Origin: Rikenellaceae bacterium
GTDB lineage: Bacteria; Bacteroidota; Bacteroidia; Bacteroidales; Rikenellaceae
Length of the DNA stretch: 64,000 nt
Assembly (NCBI GenBank): GCA_015060065.1
Contig: SUZF01000006.1
Coordinates: forward strand, 30,207 to 94,206
Direction of reading: 5' to 3'
Part shown: one piece after another, positions 20,176-30,105 of the stretch
Position numbering within the stretch: position 1 is the first letter of the stretch
How the letters are laid out: every line of letters starts with the position of its first letter
Position numbers and translations under genes: made by a program
Notes under the pieces: generated by a model
What the model was told of the DNA's origin: nothing
What the model saw: only the letters and a program-made list of their open reading frames with translations
Database searches by the model: none

Positions 20176-20204
20176 CAGCCCGACTTCGTAATGAAGTCGG
20201 GCTG
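20176..20204. terminator. Intergenic stem-loop between convergent MBL and GH3 genes
   Basis: CAGCCCGACTTC-gtaat-GAAGTCGGGCTG perfect 12-bp stem. Confidence 0.7.
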
Positions 20205-20227
20205 CTGCTATTAGGTGTTAAGCAATG

Positions 20228-22333
20228 CTATTTCACAGCGATATTTACCTGTGCATCAATATCTGCTGACGAGGTGCCGAGCGAGATGATGTACTCACCC
20301 GGATTAACCTGCCACTTGTGCGACTTCTCGTTCCAGAAGGCGAGGTCCTTGTGATGTACGTCAAACGAAACAACTGCACTTGCTCCCGGAGCCAACGAAA
20401 CCTTCTTGAAGGCTTTCAGTTCCTTCTTGGGACGAGCCACAGTCGGGTTCTTCTCGGTAACATAGAGTTGAACAACCTCTGCACCCTCACGCTTGCCGGT
20501 GTTGGTCAGTGTGATGCTTACGGTTGCAGGCTTCTTGGGGCTTACCAAGCCATTCTCGACCTTCGCGTTGTTGAGTACAAATGAGGTATATGACAGACCA
20601 AAACCGAAGGGGTAGAGCGGCTTGATACCCTTTGACTCATACCAACGATAGCCAACGAAGATACCTTCGCTGTAATTAACGTCGTAAGTTGCAGGGTGGA
20701 ACATCTTCTCGTTGGGGTTGCCCTTTGCCTTGCTCAAACTTGCATTCTTGGGAACAAGATTTGCTGCGGGCGAATCCTTGAACGAGCGCTCGATAGTCAT
20801 CGGCAACTTACCCGAAGGATTCACATTACCAACGATAATGTCGGCAATAGCCTCAAATCCGTTCTGACCGGGGTACCAGCCATAGATTACGGCAGCGGCC
20901 TTCTCGTTCCACGCACTCATATCGATACCCGAACCGCTATTCACGAGAACGATAGTGTTGGGATTGAGTTCCACAGCCAAGCGAATCAACTCTTCATCCG
21001 CAGTGCCGAGAGCGAAGGGACGCTCTGTACCCTCGCTGTCAATTGTGCCGGTAGCGCAGACGATAACATCTGCCTTGCGAATCTCGGCAATCGAGGGATG
21101 CTCGCGCACCGTAACCTTTGTGCGGGTTACCGAGCGGATAGCATCTGCCGGAGTTACGTGGTTGTAACCCTCCACACGCGACGAGCCACCGCCCTGCGGC
21201 AACTTGTTCGCCCAGCGACCGATAAGCAGAATCTGACGCTCCTCGCCAAGGGGCAGAATGCCGTTATTTTTGAGCAAGACGGTACCCTCGGCAGCCGTCT
21301 GATACGATACTTTCAGGTGGTCGGGCATCTTTGCTACGAGGTGGTCCTCATTGGGCTGTCCATTCTTGAAACGCTCGTAAAGGCCATAGCGTATGCAGGT
21401 GGCAATCATCGGTTTGAGCATCTTGTCGAGGTCTTTCTCGGTCAGTTCCTTGCGAGCAACGAGTTCGCGAACACTTGCCGGAAAGTCGAACTGCATATCG
21501 CCAGGCATCTCGACATTCTGACCCGAAAGGACAATCTTCTTCCAATCGTAAACCGAGTGCCAGTCAGTCATTACCAGACCTTTGAATCCGAGTTCGCCAC
21601 GCAGCAGGTCGGTAATTACATACTTGCTCTGTCCGCACCACTCGCCATTCAAGAGGTTGTAAGCAGTCATAACCGAAGCCGCACCTGCATCAATACCCGC
21701 CTTGAATGCGGGAGTGTAAATCTCCATAATCGCACGCTCATCAACGATAGAGTTTGAGTTGCGACGATAGAACTCGGTGTTGTTGCAGAGGAAGTGTTTG
21801 AGACACGAGAGAGTACCGGTTGATTGCATTCCTGTAACGTAACTTTCGACCATACGCGAAGCCAACACAGGGTCCTCACCGAGGTACTCGAAGTTACGAC
21901 CACACTGTGACGAACGGTAGATATTCATACCCGGTCCGAGCAGAATGCCTGCACCCGACATACGGGTCTCCTCACCGACTGCCTTACCAAACTCGCCTGC
22001 CAATTCGGGATTGAACGTAGCCGCGATGGTAATTGTCGAGGGGAACTGTGTAGTGCGAAGCGGATGACGTACCTCCTTCTGGTTGGGAATGGAGTAGTTG
22101 ATACGCACGCCCGACGAAGCATCGACCATAAATACGTAGGGCAGACCCTTTTCGGGAACACCCGGCAGGAAGAACTTGTTGTGACCGTGGGTCATCTCGA
22201 TTTTTTCGTCGAGAGTGAGGGTTTTGAGCAAGGCATCAGCCTTGCGATTTGCCTCATCCCACTTCATCTGCGGTTGAGCCACAGCCGTAACTGCGAGAGC
22301 AACTGCAAATACCGAAATTAAGATTTTCTTCAT
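20228..22333 (-). CDS. Glycoside hydrolase family 3 protein (beta-glucosidase-like)
   Basis: 701 aa; GVRINYSIPNQKEVRHPLRTTQFPSTITIAATFNPELAGEFGKAVGEE, KGLVMTDWHSVYDW, C-terminal fibronectin III-like domain. Confidence 0.9.
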   Translation of the reverse strand: MKKILISVFAVALAVTAVAQPQMKWDEANRKADALLKTLTLDEKIEMTHGHNKFFLPGVPEKGLPYVFMVDASSGVRINYSIPNQKEVRHPLRTTQFPSTITIAATFNPELAGEFGKAVGEETRMSGAGILLGPGMNIYRSSQCGRNFEYLGEDPVLASRMVESYVTGMQSTGTLSCLKHFLCNNTEFYRRNSNSIVDERAIMEIYTPAFKAGIDAGAASVMTAYNLLNGEWCGQSKYVITDLLRGELGFKGLVMTDWHSVYDWKKIVLSGQNVEMPGDMQFDFPASVRELVARKELTEKDLDKMLKPMIATCIRYGLYERFKNGQPNEDHLVAKMPDHLKVSYQTAAEGTVLLKNNGILPLGEERQILLIGRWANKLPQGGGSSRVEGYNHVTPADAIRSVTRTKVTVREHPSIAEIRKADVIVCATGTIDSEGTERPFALGTADEELIRLAVELNPNTIVLVNSGSGIDMSAWNEKAAAVIYGWYPGQNGFEAIADIIVGNVNPSGKLPMTIERSFKDSPAANLVPKNASLSKAKGNPNEKMFHPATYDVNYSEGIFVGYRWYESKGIKPLYPFGFGLSYTSFVLNNAKVENGLVSPKKPATVSITLTNTGKREGAEVVQLYVTEKNPTVARPKKELKAFKKVSLAPGASAVVSFDVHHKDLAFWNEKSHKWQVNPGEYIISLGTSSADIDAQVNIAVK

Positions 22334-22365
22334 AGTTTATAGGTTTTTGTTAAAAGGTGTTTAGT

Positions 22366-22410
22366 AAAAAAAGAGAGATTCGACAATCTGTGCATTGTCC
22401 AAATCTCTCT
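22366..22410 (-). terminator. Intrinsic terminator downstream of yajC
   Basis: AGAGAGATT-c-GACAAT-ctgtgc-ATTGTC-ca-AATCTCTCT followed on - by a T-run. Confidence 0.7.
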
Positions 22411-22426
22411 GAATCTTGTCGGCAGA

Positions 22427-22762
22427 CTATTTCTGTGCGGGCTGCTGTGCCGAAGCATCGGCAACAACCATATTCTTATCTACGCGAAGAGTTACGTTGC
22501 TATCAACCTCAATCAGGAGAGAGTTCTCCTTAATCTCCTTAACAACGCCGTAAATACCTCCGGCAGTAATAATCTTATCGCCCTTTTTGAGTCCGTCACG
22601 GAACTTCTGCATCTCCTTGCGACGCTTCGATTCAGGACGCCACATAAAAAAGTACATTACGGCAATCATTGCCACAATCATTACCCAGAATGTCCACGAC
22701 GACTGCTGCGGAGCCTCCGGTGCTGCTACAACCTCGGCAGCGGCTTGAAGTAAGTTAATCAT
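22427..22762 (-). CDS. yajC: Preprotein translocase subunit YajC
   Basis: 111 aa; single TM, MYFFMWRPESKRRKEMQKFRDGLKKGDKIITAGGIYGVV. Confidence 0.95.
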   Translation of the reverse strand: MINLLQAAAEVVAAPEAPQQSSWTFWVMIVAMIAVMYFFMWRPESKRRKEMQKFRDGLKKGDKIITAGGIYGVVKEIKENSLLIEVDSNVTLRVDKNMVVADASAQQPAQK

Positions 22763-22936
22763 AATCTATTATTTGTTAAATGTTAGTGATTGCACTATTG
22801 CATAATCCCCACAAAGATAAAAAATAATTCAAAATTCAGTGACCAAAATTGGGAATTATTTCGCTTTGAGGATATAAAAATGCCTTTTTGAAGACACAAG
22901 TTGGGATTTAGCCCGATTCTACTCTGAATAATTGGA

Positions 22937-23359
22937 TTATTCAATCTCTGCCTCGATAAAGACACGCAGAGGTCGCTCGGCTCCTGCGATGTAGAAATTG
23001 GCGAGTTTCATCTGCCAGCCGTGTTCGCCACGCGAGTCAAACTCGAATCGAATCTCGCTGCGACTGCCCGGCATCAATGGCTGCTTTGTATAGGTTATTG
23101 TGGCGCAGTGGCAGGTCGTTTCGTGGCGCAGAATTACCAACGGCTCCGAAGTTGAGTTCTCCAAAGCGAGTGTCTTGACGGCAATCTCTCCGGAGTGCAT
23201 ACGTCCGAAGTGGAGCGTGTCAGTCACGCCCGAAGTCAGTAGCGAGTCTGTGAAAGTTACCACCTGACCTGCATACTCGACTCTCTTTTGAGTGCCGCCA
23301 CAGGCAATGGCAAGCGTAGCAACTGCCACGACTATAATTATATGTGCAACAGATTTCAT
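22937..23359 (-). CDS. DUF1573 domain lipoprotein
   Basis: 140 aa; lipobox; HETTCHCATITYTKQPLMPGSRSEIRFEFDSR; sits between nusB and yajC. Confidence 0.8.
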   Translation of the reverse strand: MKSVAHIIIVVAVATLAIACGGTQKRVEYAGQVVTFTDSLLTSGVTDTLHFGRMHSGEIAVKTLALENSTSEPLVILRHETTCHCATITYTKQPLMPGSRSEIRFEFDSRGEHGWQMKLANFYIAGAERPLRVFIEAEIE

Positions 23360-23366
23360 CCTGCTT

Positions 23367-24305
23367 CTATAACAGACCGCGACCGCTCTTATTGATACGA
23401 CCCTCCTCGGTCAGCGACTCCACGACCTTGTCAAGCACTCCGTTGATGAAGGTGCTGCTGGTGGGCGAAGAGTAGTACTTCGAGAGTTCGATATACTCGT
23501 CGAGCGTAACCTTGACGGGAATCGATGCAAAGGTTACCAACTCGGTCATTGCTACCGACATAATCAACTTATCCATAAATGCCAGACGCTCCACATCCCA
23601 ATTGTGGGTAAAGCGGTCAAGGTAGAGTTGGTTCTGTGCGAATTGCAGTGCCGACTTGGCGAACAACTCCTTGGCAAAGAGAAGGTCCTCTTCGCTCTTG
23701 AATTTGGGTTGCAAGCGCAACTCTTGGTGCGACTCGCGCATATTCGACAACGTGCGTACAACCATCGTGAGGGCAAAGCCAAGGTCGTCAGACCAATATA
23801 TAGACTGCTCCTCCAAAGCCTCCTCCAAAGCCTCGTTGTCTTCAAGGCAATTGACGTAGAAGTCGGTTACCAGCAGCGCATCCTCCTTGAACGAGCGACT
23901 CGCTGCAAGCATATACTTGTTGTAGAATGGAGTCTGCGTGAGGTTGTTGTAAATGTTCTTGATAAGTTCGGGATACTTCGCCCAGCCGAGCGAGTGCTTC
24001 GAGAGGAATGACTGCACCGCCTCGCTTTCAGCAATACGTGCAATTACAACATTCTCGACAAACTTGCGATTGGGGTTCAGGTCCTCGTATGTCGGCAGTT
24101 TTTTCTGACGTGCAATCTCCTGACGCTCTTCGGCATAGCGTGCAACATCGACAATGAGTCCCAGCATCTGGATATAGAGTTCGTAGGTCTTGTCAATCGA
24201 CAGGACAAGGCTCTTCTCCGAAGCCTGCAAGTTGTCGGACTCCGACTTGATGTGTGCATAAAGGCTCTTAACAACCTTCAATCTCAACAATCTTCTGCTC
24301 AACAT
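23367..24305 (-). CDS. nusB: Transcription antitermination factor NusB (long Bacteroidetes form)
   Basis: 312 aa; MLSRRLLRLKVVKSLYAH; C-terminal VTLDEYIELSKYYSSPTSSTFINGVLDKV. Confidence 0.9.
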   Translation of the reverse strand: MLSRRLLRLKVVKSLYAHIKSESDNLQASEKSLVLSIDKTYELYIQMLGLIVDVARYAEERQEIARQKKLPTYEDLNPNRKFVENVVIARIAESEAVQSFLSKHSLGWAKYPELIKNIYNNLTQTPFYNKYMLAASRSFKEDALLVTDFYVNCLEDNEALEEALEEQSIYWSDDLGFALTMVVRTLSNMRESHQELRLQPKFKSEEDLLFAKELFAKSALQFAQNQLYLDRFTHNWDVERLAFMDKLIMSVAMTELVTFASIPVKVTLDEYIELSKYYSSPTSSTFINGVLDKVVESLTEEGRINKSGRGLL

Positions 24306-24468
24306 ATATAGAACGATTTAGAACGTGTATATCTCTCTTTCGAGTTATTTCGAGCGCAAAAGTACAAAATAAAGTCGAAATAAAAAACCGGTCAGCGAAA
24401 AAATATGTAGCAATAAACTGCGCTGATTCTTCCGTTTGCAGATAGTTTTTAGTAACTTTGTCGCCAAT

Positions 24469-25728
24469 ATGGAACAGAAGGAGTACGACGTAATCGTTAT
24501 AGGTGGTGGTGCCGCAGGTTTGATGGCGGCAGGAACTGCTGCGCGCTTGGGCAATCGTGTATTGTTGCTCGAAAAGATGGAGAAACCGGCTCGCAAGGTG
24601 CGAATCACGGGCAAGGGTCGCTGTAACCTTACAAATGCCCGCCCTCCGGAAGAGTTTGCCGAACAGGTGCGAACCAATGCCGAATTTTTCTCGGTGGCAT
24701 TTGCCGAGTTCAATAATAAATCGACAATCCGCTTCTTTGAGCGTAATGGCGTGAAACTCGACATCGAGCGTGGCGAACGTGTCTTTCCGCGCACGGGTAA
24801 GGCTTCGGATGTAGCGAATGCTTTGGAGTGGTACTGCCGCGATAATGAGGTTGATATCGAGTGTAATGCTCGTGTTACGGAGATTCTCTCGGTCGCAGGT
24901 AAGGTCTATGGTGTGAACTATATGAACAAACGAGGCTATGTGCGCAAGGTCGAGGCTCCCAATGTGATTGTCGCTACGGGTGGCGTGTCATACCCGGCAA
25001 CAGGCTCCACGGGCGATGGTTATCTCTTCGCTGATGCGGCAGGTCACACCATCGAGTCGGTGCGCCCCTCACTTACACCTCTTGTGACGTCACATCCCCA
25101 AAAATCCTATATGAATGGTCTGTTGCTGCGCAATGTGGCGGCAAAACTCTATATTGATAATGAACTCGCGCGCGAAGAGTTTGGCGAGATTGGCTTCTCG
25201 GAGCGTGGGGTAGAGGGTGCAGTGGCTCTGCGATTGAGTCGCGATGCGGTGGATGCTCTGATTGATGAGCGAAGGGTTAAGATTGTTCTCGACCTGAAAC
25301 CCGCCCTTACCGAGGATATTCTGCGAGAAAGACTCAAACGCGAAATTGCCGAGATGCAACCCGAAGAGTTCTTCTCGGAGTTGCTGCGTAAGTTGGTACC
25401 CAAGCAGTTGGTTGTGCCGATGGCGAAGGAGTTGGATGTACATTCGAAACTCTACATCTCGAAGGTTACCGAGCCGGAGTTGGAGCGTCTTATTAAGGTC
25501 TTGAAGGGTTTTGTCTTGCCGATTACGGATTATGCACCCTTTGAGTATGCAGTGGTTACGGCTGGTGGTGTGTCATGCGACGAGGTTAATAAATACACCA
25601 TGGAGTCGTTGAAGGTCAGTGGCTTGTACTTTGCAGGCGAGGTGCTTGATATCGACGCCAACACGGGTGGATATAACCTTCAAATAGCCTTCTCGACAGG
25701 TCATCTGGCTGGTCTGCTCAAAAAGTAA
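24469..25728 (+). CDS. NAD(P)/FAD-dependent oxidoreductase, HI0933/BaiN family
   Basis: Start chosen at MEQKEYDVIVIGGGAAGLMAAGTAARLG; KVRITGKGRCNLTNA; C-terminal GEVLDIDANTGGYNLQIAFSTGHLAG. Confidence 0.9.
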   Translation: MEQKEYDVIVIGGGAAGLMAAGTAARLGNRVLLLEKMEKPARKVRITGKGRCNLTNARPPEEFAEQVRTNAEFFSVAFAEFNNKSTIRFFERNGVKLDIERGERVFPRTGKASDVANALEWYCRDNEVDIECNARVTEILSVAGKVYGVNYMNKRGYVRKVEAPNVIVATGGVSYPATGSTGDGYLFADAAGHTIESVRPSLTPLVTSHPQKSYMNGLLLRNVAAKLYIDNELAREEFGEIGFSERGVEGAVALRLSRDAVDALIDERRVKIVLDLKPALTEDILRERLKREIAEMQPEEFFSELLRKLVPKQLVVPMAKELDVHSKLYISKVTEPELERLIKVLKGFVLPITDYAPFEYAVVTAGGVSCDEVNKYTMESLKVSGLYFAGEVLDIDANTGGYNLQIAFSTGHLAGLLKK

Positions 25729-25784
25729 TGACTACTTCAACGCGAAGACGTGAATCGAGAAAATATTGAGAAAATATCGACAAA

Positions 25785-26300
25785 ATGAAAATTAGCGGAC
25801 GTACAATACTACAACGCCTATATGGCTTTACGCGATGGGGCAATCGATTGTCGCGAGTTCGCTATTTCCGTGGTCACGGAGTTCATTCGCCATTCGTCTA
25901 TTCGATTGTACGCAAGGTCTTTATGCGCTCGGATTTGATGCGAAAGAGTGACCTTTTCGACCGATTGCTTTTGGCGGGCGATATTCCCTATAAGCGAGTT
26001 GTGGAGTTGTGTAATCTTGCCGAGCATTGCTCCTACCAGACCGTAGGGCTTGATTACGAGCGTGAAGGTTGTGACTTTGTGGTACTCTCTGCCAAATTCC
26101 CGACCGAGGAACTCGAAGCGGTGGCAGAGGCGGCTCGAATAAGCGGCATAACCCTTGCAATTGTTGCTCCGTATGCCAATCGAGAGCGCAATGAAGCGTG
26201 TCGTCGAATTGTGGCGGCTCATCACTCGACTACGGTCGATAATCGGGGCTACCTGCTCGTTTTTAATAACCATTTACCGAAACAACACTTTAAGTTATGA
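25785..26300 (+). CDS. Hypothetical protein, possibly a reduced methyltransferase-like protein
   Basis: 171 aa; GHGVHSPFVYSIVRKVF motif common at the N-terminus of Bacteroidetes class I methyltransferase-like proteins; SAM motif not evident. Confidence 0.5.
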   Translation: MKISGRTILQRLYGFTRWGNRLSRVRYFRGHGVHSPFVYSIVRKVFMRSDLMRKSDLFDRLLLAGDIPYKRVVELCNLAEHCSYQTVGLDYEREGCDFVVLSAKFPTEELEAVAEAARISGITLAIVAPYANRERNEACRRIVAAHHSTTVDNRGYLLVFNNHLPKQHFKL

Positions 26301-26848
26301 AGATATATACCAAACGCGGAGATGACGGCACAACATCGCTTATCGGTGGTGAGCGAGTGCCGAAGTATGACCCAAGGGTCGAGGCTTACGGCTCGGTAGA
26401 TGAACTTATGGCATTTACGGCTCTGTTGGGCGATATGATGCGTGGAGAGGTTAAACTCACGAAGTATGTCGAGTCGATTGACCGTATAAATTGTGCGTTG
26501 ATGAGTGTTGCATCACTATTGGCGGTGGGCGAGGGTGGAGCCGATAAGGTTGCTCCGCTCGACGAGGCAAAGTGCGCTGCGCTCGAATCCGAGATTGACC
26601 AGATGCAGTCGCTGGTGCAACCTATCACGAAATTTACAATCCCCGGAGGCTGTCGAGTGGTGTCGCAGTGTCACGTATGTCGCACAGTCTGCCGTCGTGC
26701 CGAGAGAGCGGTGTTACGTGCCGGAGCAGAATTTGGAGTCGATAGAGGTGTGCAGACATATTTGAATCGTCTGTCGGATTGGTTCTACCTTCTGGGACGT
26801 GTTCTGACCGAGCATTTTGCTGTCTGCGAACGTCTTTGGATTCCGTAA
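26297..26848 (+). CDS. Cob(I)yrinic acid a,c-diamide adenosyltransferase (PduO type)
   Basis: 183 aa; KIYTKRGDDGTTSLIGGERVPKYDPRVEAYGSVDEL...YLNRLSDWFYLLGR. Confidence 0.95.
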   Translation: MKIYTKRGDDGTTSLIGGERVPKYDPRVEAYGSVDELMAFTALLGDMMRGEVKLTKYVESIDRINCALMSVASLLAVGEGGADKVAPLDEAKCAALESEIDQMQSLVQPITKFTIPGGCRVVSQCHVCRTVCRRAERAVLRAGAEFGVDRGVQTYLNRLSDWFYLLGRVLTEHFAVCERLWIP

Positions 26849-26872
26849 AGTAAATATTTGTTGCACAAAGAG

Positions 26873-26902
26873 TTGTTAGTTTGATTTTTTTATATATTTT
26901 TG
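26873..26902 (+). promoter_or_regulatory. Bacteroidetes promoter (TTG-N19-TATTTTTG)
   Basis: TTG 26873-26875; TATTTTTG 26895-26902 upstream of the DUF2795 gene. Confidence 0.5.
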
Positions 26903-26987
26903 CGCCCGAATTGGGCCGGAATACCTCGCCGGGTAGTGGCTCCGATTGACGAGAATGAATTATTAAAACTTTAAGACATTTAAGATT

Positions 26988-27209
26988 ATGTACTGGACAC
27001 TTGAACTTGCATCAAAATTGGAGGATGCTCCATGGCCCGCAACCAAAGAGGAGTTGATTGACTACGCTATCCGCTCCGGTTCGCCACTCGAAGTATTGGA
27101 GAATCTTCAAGAGATAGAGGATGAGGGCGAAATCTACGAATCAATCGAAGATATCTGGCCCGACTATCCCTCGAAAGATGACTTCTTCTTTAACGAGGAG
27201 GAGTATTAG
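26988..27209 (+). CDS. DUF2795 domain-containing protein
   Basis: 73 aa; MYWTLELASKLEDAPWPATKEELIDYAIRSGSPLEVLENLQEIEDEGEIYESIEDIWPDYPS...FFFNEEEY. Confidence 0.85.
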   Translation: MYWTLELASKLEDAPWPATKEELIDYAIRSGSPLEVLENLQEIEDEGEIYESIEDIWPDYPSKDDFFFNEEEY

Positions 27210-27250
27210 ACAAAATTGTCTAAAACGCTAATTTAGGTACATTAAATATC

Positions 27251-27298
27251 AATGAGGAGTTCCGTAGCATACTTGATGTATGCGAGGAGCTCCTCATT
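27251..27298. repeat. Compound hairpin between convergent small genes (terminator/REP-like)
   Basis: AATGAGGAGTTCC-gta-GCATAC-ttgat-GTATGC-ga-GGAGCTCCTCATT. Confidence 0.6.
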
Positions 27299-27329
27299 GT
27301 TGTTTTCCGGGGCAGTGATACCCCAAAAT

Positions 27330-27470
27330 CTACTTAACCTTAAATTTAAGAGTCCAAGCGTAGGCACAAGGACGATTGTCGAATTTTCGTACTTTCTTCT
27401 GTGCAAAAATGGTAGTGGCAGAAACAGTCAGTGCTACGACAAGTCCGAGTAGTAGGGTTGTTTTGTTCAT
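27330..27470 (-). CDS. Small secreted protein (46 aa), not in the ORF track
   Basis: Manual translation: MNKTTLLLGLVVALTVSATTIFAQKKVRKFDNRPCAYAWTLKFKVK*; clear signal peptide. Confidence 0.55.
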   Translation of the reverse strand: MNKTTLLLGLVVALTVSATTIFAQKKVRKFDNRPCAYAWTLKFKVK

Positions 27471-27582
27471 TGAAATATTAGTTTTATATAGGTTCAAAGA
27501 TAGTGTTTTTTGTGAAAATTGACATTTTTTTTTATTTTTGTTACTCGAATGGTGAAAAATCGAAAATCTAAAACGGACAAAG

Positions 27583-30099
27583 ATGAAAACCTATCAAAAA
27601 AAATTGACAAACATCGTTGTTTGTGCTGCGCTGATGCTCTCGGCCGTAGCGTGCGGTGGAGAAGATGTGTCAGCTCCAAAGGTTGAGGAGTCGCTGACGC
27701 AAATTCCGTTCCAAGAGGTAACGCTCAACGATTACTTTTGGCTACCACGCCTGCAAAACCTCAAAGAGGTGCTGGTGCCATTCTCTCTCGATAAGACCGA
27801 GTATGCTGTCGATAACTTGCGTAAGGTTGGTGCTTACCTGCGGGGTGAGTGTGTAACCAAACCCTTGGAGGGTCGCTTCTATGTGTCGTCAGATTTATTC
27901 AAGGTTATGGAGGGTGCTGCCTGCCTGCTCACTTTGGAGCGTGATGCTGAACTCGAAGCCAAGATGGACGAGATTATCGACGTTATTGCTGCTGCGCAAA
28001 AGAGCGATGGCTATCTCTACGAACACCATATAATGCCCAAGCATCTGCGTAATCCGAGAAATAATCGCTCGGCAGGTAATAGGCCATATTCGTATGTGGC
28101 ACACAGCCACGAACTTTATAATATGGGACACATGTACGAAGGAGCAATTGCATACTATCGTGCTACCGGCAAGCGCAAGTGGCTCGATGTTGCCGAGAAG
28201 AGTGCTCAACATATCAATCGCGTATTTTTCGAGGGCGACCCCAACTACAATGGAGGTAAACCTGTAATGCAGGCTCCGGGGCATCAGGAGATTGAGTTGG
28301 CTCTGGTTAAGATGTACCAGGTTACGGGTAATAAACTCTATCTTGATATGGCACAGAAGTTTGTCGATATTCGTGGCGTTTCGTGGAAACCGAATGGCGA
28401 GGGTGTGAATAGCGCCAGTTACGCCCAGCATCATCTTCCCGTGCGTGAGCAACGCGAGGCCGTGGGTCACGCGGTGCGAGCAACATACCTCTACTCCGGT
28501 ATGGCGGACTTGGTAGCAATCAATGGTGATACGACTCTTATGCCGGCTCTCGATGCCGTGTGGCACGATATTGTCGATAGGAAGATGCACATCACCGGTG
28601 GTCTGGGTGCTGTGGCAACTATCGAGGGCTTTGGACCTGCATACGAACTGCCTAATAATCACACCTATAATGAAACCTGCTCGGCACTGGGTAATGTGCT
28701 GTTTAACTATCGTATGTACTTGATGTCAGGCGATGCAAAGTATGTCGATGTGGCGGAGGTATCGCTCTACAATAATGTCTTGGCGGGTGTTAATTTTGAG
28801 GGCAATCGTTTCTTCTATGTCAATCCTCTCGAATCGGATGGACGTCGTGCCTTTAACCATGGCAGGTCGGGACGCTCTCCGTGGTTCTCGACGGCTTGTT
28901 GTCCTTCGAACTTGGCTCGCTTGATTCCGCAAATTTCGGGTATGGTCTATTCGCATACCGATGATGATATCTTCTGCTCGTTCTATGTGGGTAGTTCGGT
29001 TGATGTACCTCTGGCTGCGGGGAGTGTTAAATTGCACCAGCAGACCCGATACCCATTTGAGGGAGAGGTTGTAATAGAGGTTGAGCCTGCATTTGACGGC
29101 GAGGAGTTTACCCTCTGGTTGCGTATTCCTTCATGGCTTAACGACCGCTTTGTGCCGGGCGATCTCTACGCGTATGCCGATGGAGTGCGCTCGAAGTTCT
29201 CGGTCGAGGTTAATGGCCGTAGGGTGCGCAGTGAGATTGTGGATGGATTTTTACCACTGCGTCGTAAGTGGAGTGCGGGCGATAAGGTTTGCCTATCGCT
29301 TCCGATGAAGGTGCGCTATTCGGTGGCTAATGAACGTGTGAAGGCCGACAGTAACCGACTCTGTGTTACACGAGGTCCGTTGGTGTTCTGTGCCGAGGAA
29401 CCGGATAATGAGGCACCTGTATCGAGGTGCTATATCTCGTCGCTAAACTCTGCGCGTGGCAAGGTTAGTCACTTCGAGGAGGGAGTATTGAGTGGCATCC
29501 CGACAATTACGGTTGCTGCCGATGTGGCGTATGATGAGGAGTGCGCTCCGACAACTCTCAAACTGATACCTTACTATGCGTGGAATAACCGAGGCGACAA
29601 TAAGCAGATGAATGTATGGTTTGGTCGTGATGCAGCAACGGCTCTGGCTGGGGTCTTCCGTCTGCCCAAGAATATTGCCGAAGTGAAAGCCTCCTATACC
29701 AATAGCCGAGGGGATGATGTTCTGGCGGTAGTGGATGGTAAGGTGCCAACTAATTCGCACGATAAGAGCATTCAGCGTTGGACATCGTGGCGTCAGCAGG
29801 GTAAGGAGCAAAATATCGAGATAACCTTCAAAAAGGCACAGCCGGTTGAGTGCGTGTCGGTATATTGGTACGATGATAATAATGGAGTGCAGATTCCGAA
29901 GACGTGGAGTATCGATTACTTTGCAGATGGCGAGTGGCACGAGTTTAAGCCCTACATCACCGACCATTTCGCTACTGCTCTCGACCAATTCAATATGGTA
30001 CATCCCGACGAGCCGATAACGGCAGAGGCTCTGCGTTTGAATATGACTCCAAAGGATAAGGATACCGCAGTTGGAATCCTCGAATTAACAATAGAATAA
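27583..30099 (+). CDS. Glycoside hydrolase family 127-like protein (beta-L-arabinofuranosidase/DUF1680)
   Basis: 838 aa; lipobox; VTLNDYFWLPRLQNLKEV, GLGAVATIEGFGPAYELPNNHTYNETCSALGNVLFNYRM, ACCPSNLARLIPQI. Confidence 0.9.
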   Translation: MKTYQKKLTNIVVCAALMLSAVACGGEDVSAPKVEESLTQIPFQEVTLNDYFWLPRLQNLKEVLVPFSLDKTEYAVDNLRKVGAYLRGECVTKPLEGRFYVSSDLFKVMEGAACLLTLERDAELEAKMDEIIDVIAAAQKSDGYLYEHHIMPKHLRNPRNNRSAGNRPYSYVAHSHELYNMGHMYEGAIAYYRATGKRKWLDVAEKSAQHINRVFFEGDPNYNGGKPVMQAPGHQEIELALVKMYQVTGNKLYLDMAQKFVDIRGVSWKPNGEGVNSASYAQHHLPVREQREAVGHAVRATYLYSGMADLVAINGDTTLMPALDAVWHDIVDRKMHITGGLGAVATIEGFGPAYELPNNHTYNETCSALGNVLFNYRMYLMSGDAKYVDVAEVSLYNNVLAGVNFEGNRFFYVNPLESDGRRAFNHGRSGRSPWFSTACCPSNLARLIPQISGMVYSHTDDDIFCSFYVGSSVDVPLAAGSVKLHQQTRYPFEGEVVIEVEPAFDGEEFTLWLRIPSWLNDRFVPGDLYAYADGVRSKFSVEVNGRRVRSEIVDGFLPLRRKWSAGDKVCLSLPMKVRYSVANERVKADSNRLCVTRGPLVFCAEEPDNEAPVSRCYISSLNSARGKVSHFEEGVLSGIPTITVAADVAYDEECAPTTLKLIPYYAWNNRGDNKQMNVWFGRDAATALAGVFRLPKNIAEVKASYTNSRGDDVLAVVDGKVPTNSHDKSIQRWTSWRQQGKEQNIEITFKKAQPVECVSVYWYDDNNGVQIPKTWSIDYFADGEWHEFKPYITDHFATALDQFNMVHPDEPITAEALRLNMTPKDKDTAVGILELTIE

Positions 30100-30105
30100 A
30101 CCTGT

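Noticed and set aside
20696-21757. 353-aa + strand ORF
   Set aside because: Fully antisense to the GH3 gene, which has clear family motifs.
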